DNA of 64,000 nt from JAHFTY01 sp964584785 (GTDB lineage: Bacteria; Acidobacteriota; Terriglobia; 20CM-2-55-15). The DNA is taken from contig CAZPBY010000002.1 in the NCBI GenBank assembly GCA_964584785.1, positions 124,001-188,000 on the forward strand, read 5' to 3'. Position numbers and translations under genes: made by a program. This document shows positions 43,282-51,269 of the stretch, one piece after another (the stretch's first letter is position 1; every line of letters starts with the position of its first letter). Under the pieces are notes generated by a model. That model was not told where the DNA came from. It did no database searches and saw only the letters and a list, made by a program, of their open reading frames with translations.

Positions 43282-44506
43282 GCTGGTGGATGGTTTCCAT
43301 CACTTCTTCCGGCGTCAATAAACGATCCGATTGCTTGGCGCGGTTGTAGATCGCGCTGACGCGCTCTTCGGTTGCTTCAATTCCCCGCTTTTCGAGCCAG
43401 AAGACCACATTCGAGCGTCCGCTCATCGGACCAACGTCGATGATCTGCTCGAGTCCGAACATGTGTGACGGAACGCCGGAGTAAACCGAATCCGCGAGTT
43501 CGGGTTCGCCTTTACGAAAGGCCTTAATCACGGCCGCCGCATGAACTCCCGTCGCCGTGCGGAACGCATCCGAACCGAACACGGGATAACCCGCAGGGAT
43601 CGGAACCTTGCAGGCTCGCGACGCGGCCTCGCAATATTCCTTCAGCTTGATCAGATCGTGATCGATCGCGCCGAGCAGTTTTAAATTGACGAGAACCTGA
43701 TCCATCGGCGTGTTGCCGACCCGTTCGCCGATTCCAAGGGCGCACCCATGAATCACGTCCGCGCCGGCCTGAACCGCAGCCAGCGAATTGATGACGCTCA
43801 AGCCCCGATCATGATGGCCATGCCAGCTGATCAGGACGCTTTCCCCGGACGGCCGGATGATCTCTTCGATGACGAACCGCACAAGCGCGCGAGCACCGTC
43901 GGGTGTGGCGTGTCCCACCGTGTCCGTCAGCACAATGTGGCGGGTGCCGCAGTTGATCGCGGTGGTGTAGAGTTTCTTGATCGTATCCGGAAAAGCGCGA
44001 GTGGTGTCTTCGGTGACGTACATCACCGGCACGTCGTGCCGGACCGAATAGGTGACGGCTTCTTCGGTGCGCCGCAGAAGGTCATCAAGCGTCCAGTTCT
44101 CGACGTATTGCCGGATCAAGCTCGATCCCAGAAAGGTTGCCGCCTCGATCACCAGTCCCGTCTTCTGTACCACGTCCACGATCGGCTCTATATCCTTGAT
44201 CGTTGTCCGTGCCGCGCAGTTCGGGCGGATCTTCAGCCGTGACTTCGCGATTTCTCTGGCGAGCGCCAGCACGTCGTCATAAGCGCGAGGCCCGGCTCCT
44301 GGAAGTCCGATATCGAGCATGTCGATACCGAGGTCTTCCATGAGGTGAAGCATGTGGATTTTGTCGTCGACGCAAGGGTCACAAACGGTGGGCGACTGAA
44401 GACCGTCACGCAGCGTCTCATCGTTCAGGTAAACGCGCTTGGTCGTCAGCGGTTCGGGACGGCCGACACTGTTCCAATCGTAAACAAGGTTATGGCGATC
44501 CGGCAT
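43256..44506 (-). CDS. DRE-TIM metallolyase, isopropylmalate/homocitrate synthase-like
   Basis: 416 residues. The TIM barrel opens with LNDETLRDGLQSPTV (Arg-Asp motif) and carries the metal-binding HGHHDRGLSVINSL, with GERVGNTPMDQVL after it. The C-terminal 130 residues include a communication-like region (FGSDAFRTATGVHAAAVIKA), but the LeuA regulatory dimer domain is missing. Family members condense acetyl-CoA with a 2-oxoacid or carry out related aldol chemistry; the substrate is unclear. RBS AAGGGGAG precedes the ATG. No leucine genes are nearby. Confidence 0.78.
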   Translation of the reverse strand: MPDRHNLVYDWNSVGRPEPLTTKRVYLNDETLRDGLQSPTVCDPCVDDKIHMLHLMEDLGIDMLDIGLPGAGPRAYDDVLALAREIAKSRLKIRPNCAARTTIKDIEPIVDVVQKTGLVIEAATFLGSSLIRQYVENWTLDDLLRRTEEAVTYSVRHDVPVMYVTEDTTRAFPDTIKKLYTTAINCGTRHIVLTDTVGHATPDGARALVRFVIEEIIRPSGESVLISWHGHHDRGLSVINSLAAVQAGADVIHGCALGIGERVGNTPMDQVLVNLKLLGAIDHDLIKLKEYCEAASRACKVPIPAGYPVFGSDAFRTATGVHAAAVIKAFRKGEPELADSVYSGVPSHMFGLEQIIDVGPMSGRSNVVFWLEKRGIEATEERVSAIYNRAKQSDRLLTPEEVMETIHQPKPASTLP

Positions 44507-44523
44507 CGCTCCCCTTTGCGAGC

Positions 44524-44730
44524 TTACTTCTTCGCTAGAGCGTATGGACTCTCGTCGACGTAAAGCGTCTTACATTTTTGACACCGGAACACTTCTTTTC
44601 CGGGTCCGGCGGCCTTTTTCGCCGCGGCATCCAATTCGGTAATGCGTTTCAACTTTCCACCGCACTGCGGCTCTTTGGGATCGTTCGTTGGAATGTTGCA
44701 AACCGTCTGTCGCGGAGACTTCACCTTCAC
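44524..44730 (-). CDS. small zinc-ribbon protein
   Basis: 68 residues from GTG at 44730 (an inner GTG at 44724 is possible), with GGAGG 11 bases upstream. CNIP, QCGG, CQKC define four Cys near VCNIPTN, PQCGGKLK and VFRCQKCKTLYVDE, consistent with a zinc ribbon. Function unknown. It lies between the DRE-TIM gene and nadK, with its own -10 box. Confidence 0.65.
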   Translation of the reverse strand: MKVKSPRQTVCNIPTNDPKEPQCGGKLKRITELDAAAKKAAGPGKEVFRCQKCKTLYVDESPYALAKK

Positions 44731-44752
44731 CGGTTCATTTTCCTCCGAGCGA

Positions 44753-44758
44753 ATTATA
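44753..44758 (-). promoter_or_regulatory. -10 box of the zinc-ribbon gene
   Basis: TATAAT on the minus strand, 22 bases before the GTG start, just after the nadK stop. A -35 would lie within the 3' end of nadK and is not clear. Confidence 0.4.
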
Positions 44759-44766
44759 GCAACGAA

Positions 44767-45576
44767 TCATCCCCATTTGAGTTTGCCACGGAGGACATCG
44801 AAGTAGTTCTTATCTTTCGGAGCAACGAGCTGAACCATGACCTGAGACCGCTCCACCAGAACGCGGTCGCCGAGTTTCAAGGGCATTCCCACCTGGCCGT
44901 CGACGGTGAGGTGAACCTCGCCCTGCGAGGCCTTCAGTGTGATGGCGACCTTCACATCGCCCGGCAAGACGATCGGCCGGTTGGTCAAGGTGTGCGAACA
45001 AATCGGGGTCACAGTCATTGCGGTCATAGTAGGGAAAATGATCGGACCGCCTGCGGAAAGGTTGTACGCCGTCGATCCTGTGGCTGTCGCCACAATCAAT
45101 CCATCGGATCGAAAACTCGAAACATAGGCGTCATCGACGCGCGCTTCGAGTTCGATGATTCGCGCCAGCGTGCCTTTATTGATCACCGCGTCGTTCAAGG
45201 CTCGGTAGGCGGCGATGCGCTTGCCAAGGCGTTCCACTCCGACGTCGATCATCATGCGATGATCCGTGACGAACTTACCGTCCAGCACCTGTTCCAGGGC
45301 CGGATACATTTCATCAAGCGTCACTTCCGTCAGAAATCCCAAACTGCCGTGATTGATCGCGAGGATCGGCACCTGGCGATCGCCGAGCGACCGCGCAGCT
45401 GCCAGGAGCGTTCCGTCGCCGCCCACGACAACCGTCAGGTCATTGTCACGAGCCTCCGCAGGATCGACACTGGCGTGGATGCCTTTACTCTCGAACCACG
45501 ATTTCAGCTTCGCGGCGACCTTCGCAACATCCGGCTCCCTGGGTTTGCTGAAAATGACGACGTCTTTGAACTTCAT
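44767..45576 (-). CDS. nadK: NAD kinase
   Basis: 269 residues. Contains VVVGGDGTLLAAARSL (GGDGT catalytic motif), INHGSLGFLTEV, and DGLIVATATGSTAYNLSAGGPI. It makes NADP from NAD with ATP or polyphosphate. It overlaps the tlyA stop by four bases in the xseB-ispA-tlyA-nadK run. Confidence 0.95.
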   Translation of the reverse strand: MKFKDVVIFSKPREPDVAKVAAKLKSWFESKGIHASVDPAEARDNDLTVVVGGDGTLLAAARSLGDRQVPILAINHGSLGFLTEVTLDEMYPALEQVLDGKFVTDHRMMIDVGVERLGKRIAAYRALNDAVINKGTLARIIELEARVDDAYVSSFRSDGLIVATATGSTAYNLSAGGPIIFPTMTAMTVTPICSHTLTNRPIVLPGDVKVAITLKASQGEVHLTVDGQVGMPLKLGDRVLVERSQVMVQLVAPKDKNYFDVLRGKLKWG

Positions 45577-46298
45577 AACGAAAGCAGCAAAAAGAACTCG
45601 CGATTCCCTTCCCGCCCCGTGATAGGCGATTCTTTGCCGGCGACGAATTTCATGCCGGCCTTGGCTCCCGCTTCCGCGATCTTCGCAACGGCATTCTTTT
45701 GGAGTTCCTCATCACGAACAATACCGCCTTTGCCGACCTTACCGCGACCCACTTCGAATTGAGGTTTAACCAGCGCAAGACACACACCGCCAGTCTTGAG
45801 CAGCGGCGGTATCCTCGGCAACAGCATTGTAAGTGAGATGAACGATGCGTCAATCGTGACGATATCCACCGGCTCGCCGATGTGCTGCGGTGCCAGAAAC
45901 CGCGCGTTCAGCTCGATCGTTCGGACACGCGAATCATTCCGGATTTTCCAATCGAGTTGATTGACGTCCACATCCAGCGCGTAGACTCTGGCTGCTCCGT
46001 TCAGGAGGAGGAAGTGCGTGAATCCACCCGTCGACGAACCGATGTCGAGACACACACGGTCCTGAACGGAAATGTTGAAGGCGCGAACCGCGCCCTCGAT
46101 TTTCAGTCCACCGCGGCTGACGTAAGGGCACGGCTGTTCTTTGAGGCGAATCAGCGAAGCCTCCTCCACAGACGAGCCGGGCTTGGTGACGGGAGCGTCG
46201 TTGACGAGGACGTTGCCGGCCATGATGATCGCCTGTGCCTTCTCACGGCTGTCCGCAAGTCCGCGCTCGACGACAAGCCGATCGATGCGCTTTTTCAA
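45573..46298 (-). CDS. tlyA: TlyA family rRNA (cytidine-2'-O)-methyltransferase
   Basis: 241 residues. An S4 RNA-binding domain at the start (MKKRIDRLVVERGLADSREKA, VLVNDAPVTKPG) is followed by the SAM-binding VCLDIGSSTGGFTHFLL and an FtsJ-like core with VKPQFEVGRGKVGKGG and SPITGREGNREF. TlyA methylates 16S and/or 23S rRNA. Overlaps ispA by four bases. Confidence 0.93.
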   Translation of the reverse strand: MKKRIDRLVVERGLADSREKAQAIIMAGNVLVNDAPVTKPGSSVEEASLIRLKEQPCPYVSRGGLKIEGAVRAFNISVQDRVCLDIGSSTGGFTHFLLLNGAARVYALDVDVNQLDWKIRNDSRVRTIELNARFLAPQHIGEPVDIVTIDASFISLTMLLPRIPPLLKTGGVCLALVKPQFEVGRGKVGKGGIVRDEELQKNAVAKIAEAGAKAGMKFVAGKESPITGREGNREFFLLLSL

Positions 46299-47185
46299 TG
46301 CGTGCGGTTCTCCAGATAATCGGCGATGGAAAACAGAACGCGCGCGCGATCCTCGAAGCCGGCCAGAGCCGTCCTGGCCTGTTCGGTGAGTTCCCCGGCG
46401 ATCCTGCGGGATTTCTCCAGTCCATACAGCGCCGGATAAGTTGCCTTGTGTTGATCGCGGTCCTTTCCTCCGGTCTTGCCGAGCGTTTCGCTGGATTCGG
46501 TTTCATCCAGGATGTCGTCGACAATTTGAAAGGCGAGACCGATGTGCTCGCCGAAAGCCCTCATGCGAAGCAATTCCGATTCATCGGCAGCGCCCAGCAG
46601 CGCGCCAACCTGTACACATGCGGCGATGAGCGCTGCCGTCTTCGAGCGGTGGATCTGCTCGACGTCGACGTCGTGGATCGGCCGCCGCTCCGCATCGAGA
46701 TCGAACACCTGGCCGGCAATCATGCCGGAGCGGGTTCCTGCGGCGCCGCTGATAATCGAAATCACCCGCAACATGCGTTCCGCGGCGAAAACATCGCAGC
46801 GCGAGAGTATTTCGAACGCGAGCGTCAGGAGCGCGTCTCCGGCGAGAATGGCGATCGCTTCGCCAAATTTTTTATGGCATGACGGAATCCCGCGGCGATA
46901 GTCGTCGTCGTCCATCGCGGGCAGATCGTCGTGAATGAGTGAATATGTGTGGATCAACTCGAATGAGCATGCAATCGGCAAAACCGAATCCCAGGCGGGC
47001 CGGAACATCGAAAAACTCGCGACGCAGAGAGCGGGTCTCAGACGTTTTCCGCCGGCGAACACGCTGTAACGCATGGCTTGATGGATCTGGGCAGGCGGAC
47101 TGGATTCCGCTGGCAATAAACTGTCTAGCGTCTTATCGATCGCGGGAAGAACGCGGTCAAAAAAGGCGCGCAATTCACTGCTCAT
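46295..47185 (-). CDS. ispA: polyprenyl diphosphate synthase (farnesyl/geranylgeranyl type)
   Basis: 296 residues. First Asp-rich motif DDLPAMDDDDYRRG, second FQIVDDILDETE, with GGKRLRPALC upstream. It condenses isopentenyl diphosphate with allylic substrates in the cytoplasm. Product length cannot be fixed, but gene order with xseB suggests IspA. dxs, often between ispA and tlyA, is absent. Overlaps xseB by 11 bases. Confidence 0.93.
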   Translation of the reverse strand: MSSELRAFFDRVLPAIDKTLDSLLPAESSPPAQIHQAMRYSVFAGGKRLRPALCVASFSMFRPAWDSVLPIACSFELIHTYSLIHDDLPAMDDDDYRRGIPSCHKKFGEAIAILAGDALLTLAFEILSRCDVFAAERMLRVISIISGAAGTRSGMIAGQVFDLDAERRPIHDVDVEQIHRSKTAALIAACVQVGALLGAADESELLRMRAFGEHIGLAFQIVDDILDETESSETLGKTGGKDRDQHKATYPALYGLEKSRRIAGELTEQARTALAGFEDRARVLFSIADYLENRTH

Positions 47186-47411
47186 TTGGACTCTCGAACG
47201 GGACGGGACGAGTCACACCCGAATCGCCCTTGAGCAGGATCTCGACGCGACGCTCCGCCTGCTCGAGCCGGGAATGGCAAAATCGGGACAACTTAATGCC
47301 TTCCTCGAACAATTCCAGAGCAGAATCCAGAGATTGGTCGCCGCTCTCGAGCTTCTTGACGATCTCTTCCAGGCGTTTGAGCGCGGTTTCGAAATCCGGC
47401 GCGTCGGACAT
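47175..47411 (-). CDS. xseB: exodeoxyribonuclease VII small subunit
   Basis: 78 residues with the XseB pattern FETALKRLEEIVKKLESG and LDSALELFEEGIKLSRFC. Forms exonuclease VII with XseA, which is not in the window. TACAAT ends six bases before the ATG, without a Shine-Dalgarno. Divergent from the SH3 lipoprotein gene. Confidence 0.92.
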   Translation of the reverse strand: MSDAPDFETALKRLEEIVKKLESGDQSLDSALELFEEGIKLSRFCHSRLEQAERRVEILLKGDSGVTRPVPFESPNEQ

Positions 47412-47447
47412 GGAGCGATTGTAACGAAATCATCATGCCGTCGTTGC

Positions 47448-47453
47448 TATAAT
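47448..47453 (+). promoter_or_regulatory. -10 box of the SH3 lipoprotein gene
   Basis: TATAAT ends 11 bases before the ATG at 47465; no Shine-Dalgarno and no clear -35. The minus-strand TACAAT for xseB lies about 30 bases away, giving a compact divergent promoter. Confidence 0.5.
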
Positions 47454-47464
47454 TCTGACCGCGC

Positions 47465-48475
47465 ATGAAGTCACACCGAGCACTCGCCGTTGTTGTGCTG
47501 TGGATCGTCTTTTTAACTTCTTCCTGTGGCCCCAAACCGGAACCTGTCGTGGATCAGGCGACTGTTGTCGCGAAAAACGCGTCGGTTCGCCTGAAGAACA
47601 GCTCGACATCCCGAACGCTGGTGACGCTGAACCCGGGCGATAAGGTTGAGGTCCTCCAACAACTGGGAAACTGGTACCGCATTCGTCACGGCGAGCGCCT
47701 TCAGGGGTGGATGGAAGAGAGCACCATCATCACCAATGGAACCATGACGCGCATCCAGAAGATGGCGACGGCCGCGCAGAAGGAACCGCCGCAAAACACC
47801 GCCACGATGCGCGACGACGGCAATATGCGTCTCGAACCCGGCCGGTCCACTGCCGTCATTCGCAAGCTCGAGCGCGGAAAGAAAATGGAGGTTCTCGAAC
47901 GCGTCACCACACCGCGTCCGAACTCCGACGGCGCGCTTGACGTCTGGTTGAAAGTCCGTCCCTCACCAACGGAAGTCGGTTTCGTTTTTGCCGGACTCGT
48001 CGATTTCGACGTCCCCGCCGAAATCTCGCAATACACCGAGGGCTATACCTATACGGCGGTGAAACCCATCAATCAGGTTCAGGATTCCATCGCCGGCACG
48101 ATCAGCTGGTACGTCGTCGGCGAACGAAGCATCGAAGCCGGTCCGCCGGTGGATTTCAACGGCGTGAGGGTTTTCACCTGGAACCAGAAGATGCATCGCT
48201 ACGAGACCGCATTTCGAGTCCGCGGAATTCGCGGCGTCTACCCTCTTGAAATCGGCCAGGACAAAGGAAATCCCACGTTCCGGTTCTACGAATTGGGTGA
48301 AGACGGATCGAGCCGGACACCGAGCGAATACGTGATGTTCGGCGTCGTGACACGGCCGCTGAACGTGCCTCCGAAAACGGACAGGACTCCGAGCCACAAG
48401 GCTCCTGCGCCAAAAGAGACAGCGAAAAAACACTCATCGAAGAAATCGTCCCCTAAAAAAGCATTGCAACGCTGA
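47465..48475 (+). CDS. SH3-domain lipoprotein
   Basis: 336 residues. A lipoprotein signal with LTSSC lipobox is followed by two bacterial SH3 domains: about 33-88 (VRLKNSSTSRTLVTLNPGD, GNWYRIRHGERLQGWM) and about 110-175 (GNMRLEPGRSTAVIRKL, VWLKVRPSPTEVGFVF). A middle domain of about 130 residues is unassigned. The tail is lysine-rich (KHSSKKSSPKKALQR). SH3b domains often bind peptidoglycan, so a cell-envelope role is likely. Confidence 0.82.
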   Translation: MKSHRALAVVVLWIVFLTSSCGPKPEPVVDQATVVAKNASVRLKNSSTSRTLVTLNPGDKVEVLQQLGNWYRIRHGERLQGWMEESTIITNGTMTRIQKMATAAQKEPPQNTATMRDDGNMRLEPGRSTAVIRKLERGKKMEVLERVTTPRPNSDGALDVWLKVRPSPTEVGFVFAGLVDFDVPAEISQYTEGYTYTAVKPINQVQDSIAGTISWYVVGERSIEAGPPVDFNGVRVFTWNQKMHRYETAFRVRGIRGVYPLEIGQDKGNPTFRFYELGEDGSSRTPSEYVMFGVVTRPLNVPPKTDRTPSHKAPAPKETAKKHSSKKSSPKKALQR

Positions 48476-48483
48476 ACGCGGGG

Positions 48484-48609
48484 ATCCGGTCAAGTGAATA
48501 TCACATTGGAGATCCCGACATTCCAACGTTTTGACATATTCGAGCTGCTTCAAGAAACGTCAAATGTTGGGATGTCGGAATCTCCAACGTCAAATTCAAA
48601 GGACCGGAT
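48484..48609. repeat. palindromic repeat family 2, copy 2
   Basis: Ends ATCCGGTC and GGACCGGAT; inner arms ATTGGAGATCCCGACATTCC and the complementary TGTTGGGATGTCGGAATCTCC segment. The right half aligns with the copy at 37064-37196. It lies just after the SH3 gene stop and 92 bases before a family 1 repeat. Confidence 0.85.
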
Positions 48610-48700
48610 TCCCGGTTCAGTTCGCCGAGGCTACAGTGAACTTCCCCGTTGTGTGTGACGCGCACGAAATGCTTCAATTGCAGGTTCGAATGTGCGTAAC

Positions 48701-48784
48701 GTCACGAAGCCCGTCGCTGCGCTCCGGGTTCTGCACATTGTGCGAAAGCTGACAGAACCGGAGCGTAGCGACGGGCTTCGTGAC
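48701..48784. repeat. palindromic repeat family 1, copy E (full length)
   Basis: GTCACGAAGCCCGTC to GACGGGCTTCGTGAC, with a differing centre (CACATTGTGCGAAAGCTGA) and a C-to-T change in the right arm (GAGCGTAGCG). It ends 21 bases before the Tdh-like ATG. Confidence 0.9.
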
Positions 48785-48804
48785 GAAAACCATCATAGGA
48801 AGGT

Positions 48805-50037
48805 ATGAAAGCACTCGTTAAAGACAAACCCTCGGAAAACGCGCCATGGCCGACAGGACTGCGACTCGAAGATCGGCCCATTCCTCAGGACACCGGACCC
48901 GATGAAGTGTTGATCAAAGTCGTCGCTGCCGGCATTTGCGGCACGGACTCGGGCATCTATTACTGCAAAAACTCGCTTCGCAACGAAATGCTGAAAGTCC
49001 AAAGCGATTCGGTCATCATCGGGCACGAATTCTGTGGAAAGATTCAGAAAGCCGGACCCGAAGCGCTGGTACGCCTTGCAGAGATTGTCGAGCACCATTC
49101 GCGCCTCGATCCCGACGTCGAAAATTTCGTCCGAGGACGCACCGCACACGAACTGGCGTCGGATTCCCGGTTTGAGGCATTTCTGCACGAGCATTTCATT
49201 GCTTCCGCGGAAATGCACATCACCTGCGGCTGGTGCTACCAGTGCCGGCTCGGCGATCAGCACGTCTGCCGGAATACCGTCATCAAGGGCGTGCATGCCG
49301 ACGGCGCATTTGCAGAGTACGTCAAGGTGCCTGGGCGCAATCTGGTTCTCTTTCGAACCGGTGAACTGCCGACATCGATCATTGCGTTTATGGACGCGAT
49401 TGGAAACGCGGTTCATACCGTTCAATCGGCCGATCTGGTCGGGCAGAACGTCCTCGTTCTCGGCGCCGGCACACAGGGCGTGATGGCGACCGCGATCGCC
49501 CATCGAAGCGGCGCTTCCCGTATCTACGTGACGGATTTTTCGAATCCTGCGCGCGGCACAGCCCATGAAAAACTCGAGAAATATCGCTTTGCGTTGGCGC
49601 GCAGATTCGGAGCGGTCGACTGCTTCGATCTCGGATTGGCGGGAGAACGTGAAAGGATGAAGAGGCGCATCATGGAAGAGACCAACGGAACCGGCGTCGA
49701 TGTCGCGCTCGAAATGTCCGGCAGCTACAGCGCATACCGCGACGCGTTCGACTTCATTCGCATGGGCGGTGCGTTCGTTCTGCTGGGCATTCCGGAAGGC
49801 GAAGTGAAGATCGATTTCGCGCGCGACGTTATTTTTCGGGGCCTCAGCATTCGTGCCGTCATCGGCCGCCGCGTATTTGAGACATGGGAAGTCATGCGCA
49901 ACATTCTTTCCGCCGGACTCGCCCACGAGTTCCTCGACAGCGGATTCGTTTCCCACGAACTGCCGCTCGAGCGATACGAAGAAGGTTTTGCCGCCCTCGC
50001 CCGGGGCGAAGCGCTTAAAGTCATTCTGAAGCCATAA
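48805..50037 (+). CDS. zinc-dependent dehydrogenase, threonine dehydrogenase-like, with an extra insertion
   Basis: 410 residues; AGGAAGG lies right before the ATG. Zn-ADH features: AAGICGTDSG (catalytic Cys), GHEFCGK, structural-zinc cluster TCGWCYQCRLGDQHVC, Rossmann VLVLGAGTQGVMA and GVDVALEMSGS. Between GHEFCG and the Cys cluster there are about 68 residues instead of about 33, replacing the usual VGDRV strand with a helical, His-rich stretch. The next gene, Kbl, uses the product of threonine dehydrogenase, so 2-amino-3-oxobutyrate formation is the inferred role. Confidence 0.78.
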   Translation: MKALVKDKPSENAPWPTGLRLEDRPIPQDTGPDEVLIKVVAAGICGTDSGIYYCKNSLRNEMLKVQSDSVIIGHEFCGKIQKAGPEALVRLAEIVEHHSRLDPDVENFVRGRTAHELASDSRFEAFLHEHFIASAEMHITCGWCYQCRLGDQHVCRNTVIKGVHADGAFAEYVKVPGRNLVLFRTGELPTSIIAFMDAIGNAVHTVQSADLVGQNVLVLGAGTQGVMATAIAHRSGASRIYVTDFSNPARGTAHEKLEKYRFALARRFGAVDCFDLGLAGERERMKRRIMEETNGTGVDVALEMSGSYSAYRDAFDFIRMGGAFVLLGIPEGEVKIDFARDVIFRGLSIRAVIGRRVFETWEVMRNILSAGLAHEFLDSGFVSHELPLERYEEGFAALARGEALKVILKP

Positions 50038-50044
50038 ACAAAAA

Positions 50045-51259
50045 ATGAATCTATACGAGTCCGTCGATCAGGAACTGCAACGTCTTCAGGAAACGAAGAC
50101 CTTCAAGCGTGAAACCGAAATCGAGTCCGAGCAGGGCGCCGTCGTTCGCGTCGCGGGCAAAGACGTCGTAATGCTGGCGTCGAATAACTATCTCGGACTC
50201 TCGGCGCATCCTCGCATCAAACAGGCGGCGAGCCGCGCCATTCAGGAGTATGGACACGGCGTGTCGTCGGTTCGATTCCTTTGCGGGACGCTGACCATTC
50301 ACCGAAAGCTCGAAGAAAAAATCGCCGGGTTCGTCGGTACCGAAGACAGCATTTTGTTTTCGTCGTGCTTTACGGCAAACGAAGGCTTTTTTGCGTCGAT
50401 CGTCAACGAAAAGCTGGGGCATGACATGTATCGCGACGTGATCTACAGCGATCGCTTGAATCACGCCAGCATCATCGACGGAACGAGACTGTGCCGAGCG
50501 GAAGTGGTTCATCGAAAAGTCTACGAGCATGCGGATATCAAAGACCTGCGGCGCATCCTCGACGAAGACCGCAGTCAGGTCTATCGATTCGGCTTCATAG
50601 CGACCGATGGTGTCTTCAGCATGGAGGGCGATCTTGCACCGCTTCCACCGCTGATCGATATCGCCGGAAACGCGGGCCATACACTCTTCGTCGACGACTC
50701 TCATGCCGTCGGAGTGGTCGGAGCGACGGGCCGCGGCACACCGGAAGCGTTGGGGGTGCATGGGAAAATCGACGTTCTGAGCGGCACGTTAGGTAAAGCG
50801 ATGGGCGGCGCCGCGGGAGGTTACATCGCCGGTAAAAAGGACCTGATCACGTTCCTTCGCCAGAAATCGCGGCCGTACACGTTTTCGAATTCGCTGCCTC
50901 CGTCGATCGTCGTGGCGGCCATCGAAGCGTTCACCATGCTGGAACAGGACACGAGCATCGTCGGTCGGCTTCACGAAAACACGGCGTACTTTAGAAAACA
51001 TATTCAGACGCTCGGATTCCACATTCTGGAAGGAACTCATCCGATCGTGCCGGTCATGCTGGGCGAGGCCGCAGTCGCCATGGACATGAGCAACGCGTTG
51101 CTCGACGAGGGCGTTTACATCAAAGGATTGTGGTATCCGGTCGTGCCCAAAGGCGAAGCGCGTCTGCGTGCGCAGATTTCGGCGGCACTCGACAAGTCGA
51201 CTCTCGATCGCGCCTTGTCCGCGTTCGAACGCGCCGGCAAACGCATGGGAGTCATCTAG
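50045..51259 (+). CDS. kbl: 2-amino-3-ketobutyrate coenzyme A ligase (glycine C-acetyltransferase)
   Basis: 404 residues, PLP-dependent alpha-oxoamine synthase fold. Motifs: NNYLGLSAHPRIKQAASRA, GTLTIHRKLEEKIAGF, DRLNHASIIDG, FVDDSHAVGVVGATGRGTPE and LSGTLGKAMGGAAGGYI with the Schiff-base Lys. It cleaves 2-amino-3-oxobutyrate with CoA to glycine and acetyl-CoA. BioF-like enzymes share the fold, but pairing seven bases after the Tdh-like gene supports Kbl. Confidence 0.88.
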   Translation: MNLYESVDQELQRLQETKTFKRETEIESEQGAVVRVAGKDVVMLASNNYLGLSAHPRIKQAASRAIQEYGHGVSSVRFLCGTLTIHRKLEEKIAGFVGTEDSILFSSCFTANEGFFASIVNEKLGHDMYRDVIYSDRLNHASIIDGTRLCRAEVVHRKVYEHADIKDLRRILDEDRSQVYRFGFIATDGVFSMEGDLAPLPPLIDIAGNAGHTLFVDDSHAVGVVGATGRGTPEALGVHGKIDVLSGTLGKAMGGAAGGYIAGKKDLITFLRQKSRPYTFSNSLPPSIVVAAIEAFTMLEQDTSIVGRLHENTAYFRKHIQTLGFHILEGTHPIVPVMLGEAAVAMDMSNALLDEGVYIKGLWYPVVPKGEARLRAQISAALDKSTLDRALSAFERAGKRMGVI

Positions 51260-51269
51260 AGGCGTAACT

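Noticed and set aside
44578..45762. Long open frame (394 codons) on the plus strand
   Set aside because: Antisense to nadK and tlyA, both with catalytic motifs.
48793..49956. Long open frame (387 codons) on the minus strand
   Set aside because: Antisense to the Tdh-like gene, which has a ribosome binding site and zinc motifs.
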